A stretch of DNA of 64,000 bases, taken from positions 496,001 to 560,000 of the forward strand of contig NZ_JACBYQ010000002.1 of assembly GCF_013408295.1 (NCBI RefSeq), read 5' to 3'. The notes under the pieces were generated by a model that saw nothing but the letters and a program-made list of their open reading frames with translations, did no database searches and was not told where the DNA came from. Each line of letters opens with the position of its first letter. Within the stretch, counting starts at the first letter, position 1. This stretch comes from Psychromicrobium silvestre (GTDB lineage Bacteria; Actinomycetota; Actinomycetes; Actinomycetales; Micrococcaceae). Positions 34,734 to 42,988 of the stretch are shown piece by piece. A program made the position numbers and the translations under genes.

Positions 34734-35153
34734 ATGAGTGAGAAGAAACCCTCGGTGTTGTTCGTGTGTGTGCATAACGCGGGACGGTCGCAAATGGCGG
34801 CAGCGTTCCTGACCAGTCTGAGTCACGGCGCTGTGGAGGTGCGTTCTGCCGGCTCCGAGCCAGCCAATCAAGTCAACCCTGCAGCTGTTGCGGCGATGGC
34901 TGAGCTCGGCATCGATATTGCCGCAGAAATCCCGAAAGTCTTGACCACTGAGGCGGTGAAAGAATCGGATGTGGTGATCACCATGGGCTGCGGGGATACT
35001 TGCCCGATCTTCCCCGGCAAACGCTACGAGGACTGGGAACTGGAAGACCCGGCCGGTCAAGGCGTGGACGCGGTCCGCCCGATCCGTGATGACATCAAGG
35101 CTCGCATCGAAACCCTCCTCACTGAATTGCTTCCTCTGGGTAGTGCACGATGA
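34734..35153 (+). CDS. arsC: Arsenate reductase, LMW-phosphatase type
   Basis: 139 residues. Phosphatase loop CVHNAGRSQ (C-X5-R) at about residue 11-18 and the second cysteine pair region MGCGDTCPIFPGKRYEDWEL, as in thioredoxin-coupled ArsC. Reduces As(V) to As(III) for the ACR3 pump. The ATG at 34734 lies 8 bases after AAGGAG (GTG at 34731 possible). Closely related, by eye about four of five residues, to the separate arsC at 58487-58891, so one is probably a paralogue acquired with the island. Confidence 0.93.
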   Translation: MSEKKPSVLFVCVHNAGRSQMAAAFLTSLSHGAVEVRSAGSEPANQVNPAAVAAMAELGIDIAAEIPKVLTTEAVKESDVVITMGCGDTCPIFPGKRYEDWELEDPAGQGVDAVRPIRDDIKARIETLLTELLPLGSAR

Positions 35154-36568
35154 ACCAGCAGATGGCTGGGTTGCCGGTTGTGGTGATCGGTGCCGGCCCT
35201 GTCGGTCTAGCGACCGCCGCGCACCTGCTCGAAAATGGGCTCACCCCGCTAGTACTCGAAGCCGGTGGGCAGGTCGGCGCCGCGGTCACGGCTTGGGGAC
35301 ACACCAGGGTGTTCTCGCCCTGGCAGTACAACATCGACGCGGCCGCCCGTAGGTTGCTTGAACCCACTGGCTGGGTTAGTCCTCGCCCGACAGCGCTACC
35401 GACCGGTGCCGAGCTCGTCGCGGAATATTTGAAGCCTTTGGCCGCCCAGCTTGGCGAGTTGGTGCACACCGGTGTGAAAGTGACCGCGGTGACCAGGGAC
35501 GGGCTCGATAAAACCCGCACCGACGGCAGGGACAGCACACCTTTTATGGTTCGCACCATTACTGCTGACGGAACGATCGAGGACGTCCGAGCCCGGGCGG
35601 TCATCGACGCTTCCGGGACCTGGGACACCCCTAACCCCTTGGGCGCCGGGGGCTTGCCTGCACCGGGCGAAGAAATAGCTCGTGCCCAAGGGTTTATCAC
35701 CGCCCCGCTACCGGATGTGACCGGTCGTGGCCGGGCGAGCTTCGCGAACAAGCACACGGTAGTCGTTGGTTCCGGACATTCCGCGGCGAACACCCTGATC
35801 GCGCTCGGTGAGTTAGTCAAAGATGCCCCGGACACCAAAATTAGTTGGATCGTGCGCAACGCCTCAGCAACGAACCTTTATGGTGGCCAAGACAAGGACG
35901 GGCTACCGGCCCGAGGGATGCTCGGCACCAGGTTACGTAAACTCGTCGACACCGGCATCGTGGAACTCCATCAAGGATTCACCATCACCTCCTTCACCCC
36001 AGGCACCCATCAGGTGAACGTGGTCGGGCGCACTGCCGAAGGCGAAACAGTGCTGGAAGCAGATCTGGTCGTTCCAGCGGCCGGGTTCCGACCCGACCTC
36101 ACGATTCTGTCCGAAGTGCGGCTCGATCTCGACCCGGCAGTAGAGGCACCTACCCGCCTCGGGCCGCTCATCGACCCGGAACACCACTCCTGCGGCACCG
36201 TGCCAGCGCACGGGGCAACAGTGCTCGCTCACCCGGAAAAAGACTTTTACCTCGTCGGCATGAAGTCCTACGGGCGCGCACCCACCTTCCTGATGGCCAC
36301 CGGTTACGAACAAGTCCGCTCCATCGCTGCCGCCCTGGCCGGCAATGATGAAGCAGCGAACCAGGTAGAGCTCAACCTGCCTGAAACCGGGGTCTGCTCT
36401 GCCGATACCGACACCAGTTGCGACACCCCCATCATGAGCGGCGAGAAACCAACCGGGGAAGGGGTCCAGGCAGCAGGTTCGTCATGTTGCGCGGCTGCAC
36501 CAGAGCCGGTACTTATCGGTATCTCGACCGGCCTCGCTCACGGACGCGCCGGTCACGAACACAACTAA
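35150..36568 (+). CDS. ArsO-like FAD/NAD(P)-dependent oxidoreductase with Cys-rich tail
   Basis: 472 residues. N-terminal FAD-binding GAGPVGLATAAHLLE, a second dinucleotide site VVVGSGHSAANTL (about 204-216), and the flavin monooxygenase-like segment GLTPLVLEAGGQVGAAV, matching flavoproteins found in actinobacterial ars operons. The C-terminal 60 residues carry VCSADTDTSCD, SSCCAAAP and a His end (HGRAGHEHN), a plausible As(III)-binding tail. ATGA overlap with arsC. Suggested role is redox handling of arsenic or of the thiol cofactor; not proved. Confidence 0.82.
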   Translation: MNQQMAGLPVVVIGAGPVGLATAAHLLENGLTPLVLEAGGQVGAAVTAWGHTRVFSPWQYNIDAAARRLLEPTGWVSPRPTALPTGAELVAEYLKPLAAQLGELVHTGVKVTAVTRDGLDKTRTDGRDSTPFMVRTITADGTIEDVRARAVIDASGTWDTPNPLGAGGLPAPGEEIARAQGFITAPLPDVTGRGRASFANKHTVVVGSGHSAANTLIALGELVKDAPDTKISWIVRNASATNLYGGQDKDGLPARGMLGTRLRKLVDTGIVELHQGFTITSFTPGTHQVNVVGRTAEGETVLEADLVVPAAGFRPDLTILSEVRLDLDPAVEAPTRLGPLIDPEHHSCGTVPAHGATVLAHPEKDFYLVGMKSYGRAPTFLMATGYEQVRSIAAALAGNDEAANQVELNLPETGVCSADTDTSCDTPIMSGEKPTGEGVQAAGSSCCAAAPEPVLIGISTGLAHGRAGHEHN

Positions 36569-36606
36569 TCACCCCTGTTATCGACACAGAATATGGAGCA
36601 CGCCCG

Positions 36607-37263
36607 ATGAGTACACCGCCTCAACCGGTCCCCGGATTGCTTGATGACACCGCCGTCCTGCAACGAATCAGCGCCTCGCTTGCACAAAAGTTCTTAGGGA
36701 TCTTCGCGGAAGAAACCGTTGAACGCTACGTCTTTGAGTCCTACACCGCGTTACGGCGCACCGCGAAAATTCACACCTATCTTGCTTCGACCACCGAGCG
36801 GTTCGCCGCTGACCGACTCACAGCCCTCGCCCAATCCAAAGGCGCGATCGCCCACGAGGTGCCCGAAGTATTGTTCGTGTGTGTGCATAACGCCGGTCGT
36901 TCTCAAATCGCCGCCGCTCTCTTGGCCCAGCAGGCGAAAGGGAAAGTTCATGTTCGCTCCGCAGGCTCCACCCCAGCGAGCGAACTGGACCCCGCCGTGC
37001 TGCAAGTCATGAACGAGAGCGGCCTGGACCTGACCCAGGAATTTCCTAAACCGCTCACCGACGACGTCGTGCGGGCAGCCGATGTCGTGATCACTATGGG
37101 TTGCGGTGATTCCTGCGCCATCTATCCTGGAAAAACCTACCTCGACTGGGACATCCCCGACCCGGCCGGTGCCACCCTAGAGACTGCTAGGGATATCCGT
37201 GACCAGATCGCTCACTGCGTCCGTGAACTCCTAGCCACCCTGACGACCGAGGATCCGCGATGA
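36607..37263 (+). CDS. Arsenate reductase with N-terminal three-helix domain
   Basis: 218 residues: an N-terminal helical module (about 1-85, with EETVERYVFESYTALRR) typical of the three-helix-bundle domain fused to ArsC in actinobacteria, then the LMW-phosphatase domain with CVHNAGRSQIAAALL (C-X5-R) and MGCGDSCAIYPGKTYLDWDI. Start ATG at 36607, 38 bases after the flavoprotein stop; the frame is open far upstream inside the previous gene, but without need. Overlaps the next arsC by ATGA. Confidence 0.9.
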   Translation: MSTPPQPVPGLLDDTAVLQRISASLAQKFLGIFAEETVERYVFESYTALRRTAKIHTYLASTTERFAADRLTALAQSKGAIAHEVPEVLFVCVHNAGRSQIAAALLAQQAKGKVHVRSAGSTPASELDPAVLQVMNESGLDLTQEFPKPLTDDVVRAADVVITMGCGDSCAIYPGKTYLDWDIPDPAGATLETARDIRDQIAHCVRELLATLTTEDPR

Positions 37264-37679
37264 CCAGCCAGGTTCCCGGTGTGTTGTTCGTTTGTGTGAA
37301 AAACGGTGGGAAGTCCCAAATGGCAGGCGCTCTGATGCGCCACGCAGCCGGAACAGCCGTGCGAGTCTTTACTGCCGGCACGGCACCTGGAACCTCCCTG
37401 AACACCCAATCCGTGGAATCCTTGACCGAACTCGGCATTGACCTCGGCACCGAACACCCTAAACCCATCACCCATGAAGTCCTTGACCAAGTCGATCTCA
37501 TCATTACTCTCGGGAAGGAAGCCGTCGTTGACCCGGTAGAAGGGATCCAAATCCGTCAATGGGACACCGACGAACCCTCACTACGAGGCATCAAGGGCAT
37601 GGAACGCATGCGTCTGATCCGCGACGACATCAAAACCAAAGTCCAACAACTCCTGATCGAGCTGACTAAAACCGTCTAG
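37260..37679 (+). CDS. Single-cysteine (mycothiol-type) arsenate reductase
   Basis: 139 residues. The phosphatase loop reads CVKNGGKSQ, that is C-X5-K in place of C-X5-R, and no second redox cysteine pair is present. The ending DEPSLRGIKGMERMRLIRDD matches the corynebacterial ArsC1/ArsC2 group, which form an arsenate-mycothiol adduct resolved by mycoredoxin. Coupled by ATGA to the preceding ArsC. Mycothiol use is established for that family and inferred here. Confidence 0.88.
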   Translation: MTSQVPGVLFVCVKNGGKSQMAGALMRHAAGTAVRVFTAGTAPGTSLNTQSVESLTELGIDLGTEHPKPITHEVLDQVDLIITLGKEAVVDPVEGIQIRQWDTDEPSLRGIKGMERMRLIRDDIKTKVQQLLIELTKTV

Positions 37680-37732
37680 GACAATTGAATGGGGGCTCGC
37701 TTTCGCTTCATCACAGCGGAAGAATGAGAGGC

Positions 37733-38056
37733 ATGGACATTCAGGTACTCACCATCCAGGGGTACTCACACGAGGATGCCCTGACGGCGTTCGCCCGGGC
37801 ACTAGCCCTCGAAGGATATGATCCAGAGTTGATCAAGGTTCATCGCGTGACTACGGAGGGTGAAGCCCTCGCGTTGAGATTCCACGGCTCACCGACATTC
37901 GCGCTCAACGGCATGGACCTGTTCCCGTCCGATAACACCCCAGCACTTACGTTCAGGGTATCCGGTGCCATGAAAGGTTTTTCTGCCGTACCGTGCCTTG
38001 ATGTTCTTCAAGCACATCTCCATGCCGGGCTAGAGTCTGCTGAACAGTACAGCTAG
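37733..38056 (+). CDS. Thioredoxin-fold protein lacking the CxxC site
   Basis: 107 residues. The beta-alpha-beta start VLTIQGYSHEDALTAFARAL and the segment RFHGSPTFALNGMDLFPSDN, then SGAMKGFSAVPCLDVLQAHL, fit small thioredoxin-like proteins related to the C-terminal region of alkylmercury lyase, which normally begin with a G-C-P-x-W/C site. Here that position reads GYSHED, so it is probably redox-inactive; one cysteine remains near the C-terminus. ATG at 37724 is an alternative start. Lies directly behind the ars genes; role unknown. Confidence 0.65.
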   Translation: MDIQVLTIQGYSHEDALTAFARALALEGYDPELIKVHRVTTEGEALALRFHGSPTFALNGMDLFPSDNTPALTFRVSGAMKGFSAVPCLDVLQAHLHAGLESAEQYS

Positions 38057-38071
38057 GCCTGGTGACCGGTC

Positions 38072-38623
38072 ATGGACCCGCTTCAAGAAAAGATCATCGT
38101 AGACTATCGCCGCGCCGTCGCTGATTTGGAATACTTCCTAGGCCAAGCCACCCCGGCCGAGCTACAGAACCAAAGCGCCGGGACGAAGTGGACTAATGAA
38201 GAGCTGCTGTTTCACATGGTTTTCGGCTTCATGGTCACCCGAACTCTTCTGCCCCTAGTACGGGTAGTGACTAAACTCCCGAGGTCTTGGCGCAAGGGGT
38301 TTGCCCGGTTACTCAACGCTGGGACTATCCCCTTTGACATCGCTAATTACTGGGGATCCAAACTTGCTCGCCGCGTCTATAACAGGCACCGGATGGCAAC
38401 TAAACTCATTAAAACTACTCAGTCCCTCTTGAAACAACTCGGAGCAGAAACCCCGGTCTCTCTCACCCAGGAAATGGACTTCCCGACCCGATGGGATCCC
38501 TTCTTTCACACCGGGATGACGCTGGCAGAGCTCTACACCTATCCCACGCTGCACTTCGACTTCCACGCCCGACAACTCACCCTCAACACCCCTCCCGCGC
38601 CACCCCACTCACAGAGTCGTTAG
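38072..38623 (+). CDS. DinB-like four-helix metalloenzyme-fold protein
   Basis: 183 residues. The opening LQEKIIVDYRRAVADLEYFL, the histidine in EELLFHMVFG (about 50) and the final HFDFHARQL (about 163-171) match the DinB/YfiT-type four-helix bundle with three histidine metal ligands. Members include bacillithiol and mycothiol transferases; with mycothiol-type ArsC genes upstream a thiol-transferase role is tempting but unproved. Extra basic segment TKLPRSWRKGFARLLNAG in the middle is longer than usual. Confidence 0.65.
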   Translation: MDPLQEKIIVDYRRAVADLEYFLGQATPAELQNQSAGTKWTNEELLFHMVFGFMVTRTLLPLVRVVTKLPRSWRKGFARLLNAGTIPFDIANYWGSKLARRVYNRHRMATKLIKTTQSLLKQLGAETPVSLTQEMDFPTRWDPFFHTGMTLAELYTYPTLHFDFHARQLTLNTPPAPPHSQSR

Positions 38624-39121
38624 CGCATCTACCAGTCATATGTATCAAATCTCTAACACCCCGCAGATGCGGCCACAAGGAAGCGAATCACCAACCGCAT
38701 TCCCTGGGCGATCCTTGAGCTATTCGGGTTAGGTGCGCAAATCAGCGGAGCGCTCAACGCTTCGAGCGAGAGAAACACCAGCCCCGACAGCGGCAGCCCA
38801 TGGCTTGGTTGGATCTGGTCACGCTATGAGGATTAGCCAGAGCCCCACCGAAATAACACTGCGGTCAGGACTGAGTCAAAAGTCTAAGCAGACCCTTACC
38901 GACGGTAGCCAGCCCCTTAGTGGGAGCCGCTTCCAGCATTTCCACGTGCTCGAAGTTCATAAAGTTCACAATGTTCACAGAAGTTCACAACCCATACTCA
39001 CGCGGGTCGGACCGGGGAGCCTTTTTGTAAGGTTCGGATACTTGTCAGAGGCACCGTCTATCGTGAGGAGTGAAGCTTGTCCCATCCGAGGGTGAGCCGG
39101 ACACTCAAGAGGAGAACCTCA
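38624..39121. other. Non-coding stretch with GTTCA iterons upstream of TIR gene
   Basis: 498 bases. It holds four phased GTTCA repeats (38955-38990, separate entry) and a 59-codon frame from 38657 to 38836 that has no start codon (product includes RIPWAILELFGLGAQISG and SPWLGWIWSRYED), perhaps the 3' end of a lost gene. Confidence 0.5.
38955..38990. repeat. Four phased GTTCA(C/T)A direct repeats
   Basis: GTTCA occurs at 38955, 38964, 38973 and 38983, spaced 9, 9 and 10 bases, with the unit close to AGTTCACAA. This is about one helical turn per unit, so a protein could bind side by side on one face. Located about 140 bases before the TIR gene. Confidence 0.6.
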
Positions 39122-40030
39122 TTGAACAGCCCCAGTGACAGTCGCTCCGTTTTTGTGGTGCACGGACGCAATGAACCGCTTCGTAAGTCTATGTTCGACT
39201 TCCTGCGCAGCATCGATTTGTCACCGATGGAGTGGACAACTGCAGTTGAGCTAACGGGTGAGGGGTCGCCCTATATCGGGCGGGTGCTCGATATGGCTTT
39301 TGATCATGCGACTGCCGTGGTTGTTTTGATGACTCCTGATGAGGTGGCATATCTACAGCCCCGCTATGGTCATGGTGAGAGCGACAGGGAAACCCAACCC
39401 GCGCCACAAGCCCGCCCCAACGTGCTGTTCGAAGCTGGCATGGCGCTAGGGCGTGACGCCGGGCGAACTGTGCTCGTGGAAGTGGGTGAAGTACGTCCGT
39501 TCAGTGATGTTGCTGGACGCCACGCGATCCGGCTGTCGAATGCTTTGGCAAGTCGTCAGGAATTGGCGAATCGGCTTCGAACGGCAGGCTGCACCCTGGA
39601 CCTCCGCGGCACGGACTGGCATACCACAGGTGATTTCACGGCACCTCCTCCTCCAGGCGACGGCCTCCCACTCGGGCGGCGCATCCCGGGCAGCGTCTCA
39701 GCAAGGAAGGCCATTGACTTTGATCTCAAATTCTTCACCAAGGGCGGTAACCGCTTAGACAAGCTTCAGGTGATCAACCGAGGAACGGAGACCGCCTACG
39801 ATGTTGTCCTGACCGTGCCTGAGAACGCAGCCCTGGATCTACGCTCGACAGATGTTGAAACAATCGCGAAAATCCCAGGCGGTGGCCGCTCCGTCACCGT
39901 AGACGTCTTGAACACAGGACGCATGTTCGGCGGTCCGCGAAGAGAGGACGCTTTCGACGTCACCATTACGGCACGTGCTGAAAGCGGCAATCAGGTAGTC
40001 CAACAAGTATTCCTCGATCTGAACGGGTGA
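39122..40030 (+). CDS. TIR-like (CAP12/Pycsar-type) nucleotide-binding protein with C-terminal beta-sandwich
   Basis: 302 residues. The N-terminal domain (about 8-160) starts VFVVHGRNEPLRKSMFDFLR and carries RPNVLFEAGMALGRDAGRTV with the conserved glutamate of the TIR-like family (predicted nucleotide-binding, used as NADase effectors in CBASS/Pycsar). After a Pro-rich linker (APPPPGDGL), residues about 195-300 look like an Ig/beta-sandwich domain (KLQVINRGTETAYDVVLTVP). TTG at 39122 follows AAGAGGAG; TTG at 39077 after GAGGAG is an alternative. Overlaps the zinc-ribbon gene region. No cyclase is seen nearby. Confidence 0.82.
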   Translation: MNSPSDSRSVFVVHGRNEPLRKSMFDFLRSIDLSPMEWTTAVELTGEGSPYIGRVLDMAFDHATAVVVLMTPDEVAYLQPRYGHGESDRETQPAPQARPNVLFEAGMALGRDAGRTVLVEVGEVRPFSDVAGRHAIRLSNALASRQELANRLRTAGCTLDLRGTDWHTTGDFTAPPPPGDGLPLGRRIPGSVSARKAIDFDLKFFTKGGNRLDKLQVINRGTETAYDVVLTVPENAALDLRSTDVETIAKIPGGGRSVTVDVLNTGRMFGGPRREDAFDVTITARAESGNQVVQQVFLDLNG

Positions 40031-40035
40031 TAACA

Positions 40036-40503
40036 ATGGAGGAAGAGATCCAAGTTCCGGTGAGTATCCCCCTCGACAGTGACGGCTTCCTTCGTCGGGA
40101 GTGCCCGACCTGCGAACAGGAGTTTAAGTGGTTCAACCATGCTGCAGGAGACGATGACGCTGAGCCGACCTCCCAGTACTTCTGCCCACTGTGCGGCGTC
40201 GCAGCAAGTCTCGATTCATGGTGGACTCCAGCACAGCTTGAATACGGTTTTGGCAGTGCCGGCGGGGCACTCGATCAGGCAGTGCGGGACGCCTTCACTG
40301 ACGCGTTCAAGGGCATCGGAGGCATGAAATTCGAGCCAAACTCATCACTCAGCCTGAATATTGAAACACCGGACCCACTCATAGAGCCCGACGACATGGT
40401 CATCGTTGAACCGCCTTGCCACCCGAATGAGCCACTCAAGGTCCCCGACTCTTACACAGAACGCGTGTTCTGTCTGATCTGCGGTTCACCGTTCACAACA
40501 TAG
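40036..40503 (+). CDS. Zinc-ribbon protein partnered with TIR gene
   Basis: 155 residues with two cysteine pairs near the start (RECPTCEQEF and YFCPLCGVAAS) and another at the end (VFCLICGSPF), implying one or two zinc ribbons. The middle is acidic (PDPLIEPDDMVIVEPP). No known family identified. It starts 5 bases after the TIR stop (a GTG at 40027 overlaps it), so the two are a unit; a regulatory or trigger-sensing role is an inference. Confidence 0.7.
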   Translation: MEEEIQVPVSIPLDSDGFLRRECPTCEQEFKWFNHAAGDDDAEPTSQYFCPLCGVAASLDSWWTPAQLEYGFGSAGGALDQAVRDAFTDAFKGIGGMKFEPNSSLSLNIETPDPLIEPDDMVIVEPPCHPNEPLKVPDSYTERVFCLICGSPFTT

Positions 40504-41089
40504 CCCGGAAACATAGCTGTCGTGACTTGGCCCATCAAGGACCCGGTAGAAGGTAATGAACATGCCAACGCCAACTTTACGGACCCCTAGCGCATCAGCC
40601 CCAGAACGGGCCCTGGTGATGGGAGCTCTTCACAAACAGGTTCCATCACCATGAAAAAAGAGTTTCGCACCGTCACCAACTAATCGACCTCACCTACTAG
40701 TTTGCTACGCAAGACTAGGCGCAGGCATAAATCATCGTAAGTCCGTAAAAAGCTCTCGCGCCTCAACGCAGCCGCGGAAATGGCCACGCTAACGAGAATC
40801 GACGCCCACCCACAAAAAATATCACCGCACGTCAGAGCAGAGCCAAACTGCCCAGTCCAACGCGAACCTACATTTGTCCGGCTAAGTTGTCAGGGCGGGG
40901 ACCGTCCGGCCTGCCACGAAGAGTATTCCACCCTCAGCCCGGGCTAAATGCGGCTCGCTGGTGCCTTCATGGCCCAGCTTAAGCTTTTTCGTAGGTTCAG
41001 ATTAAGTCGCATACCTACCCTGAGGGTCAAGAACATCATTCAGAGTTGTCTTCACACAGGGGGATGATTTTAGAGGCGGGGGATTTTCG
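40504..41089. other. Non-coding stretch between accessory region and flavocytochrome genes
   Basis: 586 bases without a gene. It has a hairpin TGGTGATGG / CCATCACCA (40614-40622 and 40643-40651), probably the end of the TIR transcript. I searched it for a transposon right end (TTATCCACA repeats, a reverse copy of the 22558 terminus) and saw none. Confidence 0.5.
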
Positions 41090-42466
41090 ATGACTGATGT
41101 AGTAGACGGGGCATTGATAAACGCGACATTGCAACACCCATCCCCCAAAGCCCATCCCATCCGCCCAGCCGCTATCTTATGGATCATCTGGACCGGGGCT
41201 GCCGCCGTGCTGAGCCTCTGGTGGATCGACACTCCTTCAGTATCTGGCCTGGGCGAATGGCTCACCGGAGCCGGAAGGATAACCGGCCTATTCGCCGGCT
41301 ATGCCATCGTCATACTTGTTGCCTTGATGGCCAGGATTCCCGCCCTGGAGCGCGGAATCGGAGCAGACCGCTTAGCCCGCTGGCATGCTATGGGTGGCCG
41401 TTACACCGTCTCCTTGGTAGTGGCTCATGGCTTGCTGATTATCTGGGGTTACGCAGTTACCGCAAATACCGACGTCGTCACCCAAACTTCCGTACTGATC
41501 CTCAGCTATCCAGACGTGTTAGCCGCAACGGTCGCCGGCTTGCTGCTGCTCGGCGTCGGTATTGTGTCAGCGAGGGCAGCGCGTGCCAAGCTTCGGTACG
41601 AAACCTGGTATTACTTACATTTCTATACTTATCTGGCCGTGGCCTTGGCGTTCAGCCATCAGTTCTCCACCGGTTCCGACTTCATTGACAACCTGCCTGC
41701 CCGGGTTCTCTGGTCCTGCCTATACATCGTGGTTGGGGTATTGATCCTCTGGTACCGATTTATCGTTCCAATACGTCAAGCGTTCCGTCATAGGCTCCGG
41801 GTAGCCCAGGTCTACCGGGAGGGGCCAGACGTCATATCGATCGTCGTCGTCGGTCGGCATCTTGAAGAGCTGTCCGCTGAATCGGGCCAATTCTTCCGCT
41901 GGCGTTTCATAACAAAAAATTCCTGGTGGACGGCCAATCCTTTCTCACTTTCCGCCCCGGCTGGACCGTCCGCCATGCGCATCACGGTGAAGGACTTGGG
42001 CGAGCATAGCCGCCAGCTTAAATATCTGCGCCCTGGGACCTCAGTCGTCGCCGAAGGACCCTACGGTGCATTCACCGGCCGCGCCCGGACCCGCCGCAAA
42101 GTTTTGCTCTTGGGCGCGGGCGTGGGAATTACTCCGCTGCGAGCCTTATTCGAGACTCTTCCCGGCGGTCCGGGCGAGATCGATATGATCTATCGAGCTA
42201 GTCAGCCTTCCGATATTCTCTTCGGAGCCGAACTGGATTCAATAGCCGATGCCCGCGGAACTAAGGTGAACTATCTCTTCGGTTCACGGCGTCAGGGTCG
42301 GGCCGATCCGCTATCAGCCGAACACCTGACCGCCCTCATTCCGGACCTCGCTGAACGGGATATTTATCTTTGCGGCCCACCCGGAATGACAGAGTCCACG
42401 ATAAAGGCTCTTCGGCGAGCCCGAGTTCCGCGCCGCCAAATCCACCACGAATCATTCGAATTTTAG
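41090..42466 (+). CDS. Ferric reductase-like transmembrane oxidoreductase (FAD/NAD(P)-binding)
   Basis: 458 residues. Six or so N-terminal helices with heme-type histidines (RLARWHAMGGRYTVSL, VVAHGLLIIWG, YLHFYTYLAVALAFSHQF), then a ferredoxin-reductase module: FAD site NPFSLSAP, FMN/FAD loop GPYGAFTG, NAD(P)-binding LLLGAGVGITPLRALFE and DIYLCGPPGMTEST. Transfers electrons from cytosolic NAD(P)H across the membrane. Followed closely by the FMN-binding and ApbE genes, suggesting the FMN protein as electron acceptor. Confidence 0.92.
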   Translation: MTDVVDGALINATLQHPSPKAHPIRPAAILWIIWTGAAAVLSLWWIDTPSVSGLGEWLTGAGRITGLFAGYAIVILVALMARIPALERGIGADRLARWHAMGGRYTVSLVVAHGLLIIWGYAVTANTDVVTQTSVLILSYPDVLAATVAGLLLLGVGIVSARAARAKLRYETWYYLHFYTYLAVALAFSHQFSTGSDFIDNLPARVLWSCLYIVVGVLILWYRFIVPIRQAFRHRLRVAQVYREGPDVISIVVVGRHLEELSAESGQFFRWRFITKNSWWTANPFSLSAPAGPSAMRITVKDLGEHSRQLKYLRPGTSVVAEGPYGAFTGRARTRRKVLLLGAGVGITPLRALFETLPGGPGEIDMIYRASQPSDILFGAELDSIADARGTKVNYLFGSRRQGRADPLSAEHLTALIPDLAERDIYLCGPPGMTESTIKALRRARVPRRQIHHESFEF

Positions 42467-42475
42467 GAGAGTCTC

Positions 42476-42988
42476 TTGCGACGCGTCATCATCACCATTA
42501 CCGCGACCATCGCGGGTCTCATTCTGCTACTCAGCTTTAAAACCCACCCCATGGCGCAGGCAGGCGGAACCACTTCCAGCACCTCCGCTACTACCTCTGC
42601 CCCGCAATCCGTTGCCACCGCACCAGTCACCCCTTCGAGCGGTACAACTTCCTCGACAACCTCGCCCACAGCCACCGCAGATGCGACGACTGGAAGTTCG
42701 GCCACCACCTCGAAAACCTACGCCGGTACCGCGATTGACACCCGATATGGTCCGGTTCAGGTGCAAATCACCGTCGTCGGAACCAAAATCACGGATGTGA
42801 CTGCGCTCCAGGTTCCCTCGGAGAATGGTCGTGATCAGCAGATCAATAGCTACGCCGTACCGCAGTTGACCCAAGAGGTCTTGGCTGCGCAAAGCGCTAA
42901 CGTAGACATGATTTCCGGTGGCACCTATACCAGTGAAGGATACTTACAGTCCTTGCAGAGCGCGCTTGACCAAGCGGGTATCAAATGA
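42476..42988 (+). CDS. Exported FMN-binding domain protein
   Basis: 170 residues; TTG start after AGGAG. N-terminal signal/anchor (RRVIITITATIAGLILLLSF), a Ser/Thr-rich spacer to about residue 80, then an FMN-binding domain with GPVQVQITVVGTKITDV and the flavinylation segment SGGTYTSEGYLQSLQSAL, whose threonine should carry covalent FMN installed by the ApbE encoded next. Coupled by ATGA to apbE. Confidence 0.9.
   Translation: MRRVIITITATIAGLILLLSFKTHPMAQAGGTTSSTSATTSAPQSVATAPVTPSSGTTSSTTSPTATADATTGSSATTSKTYAGTAIDTRYGPVQVQITVVGTKITDVTALQVPSENGRDQQINSYAVPQLTQEVLAAQSANVDMISGGTYTSEGYLQSLQSALDQAGIK

Noticed and set aside
37705-37716. TTCATCACA near 37.7 kb as another right-end candidate
   Set aside because: No TnsB-like repeats around it and no matching target duplication; likely chance.
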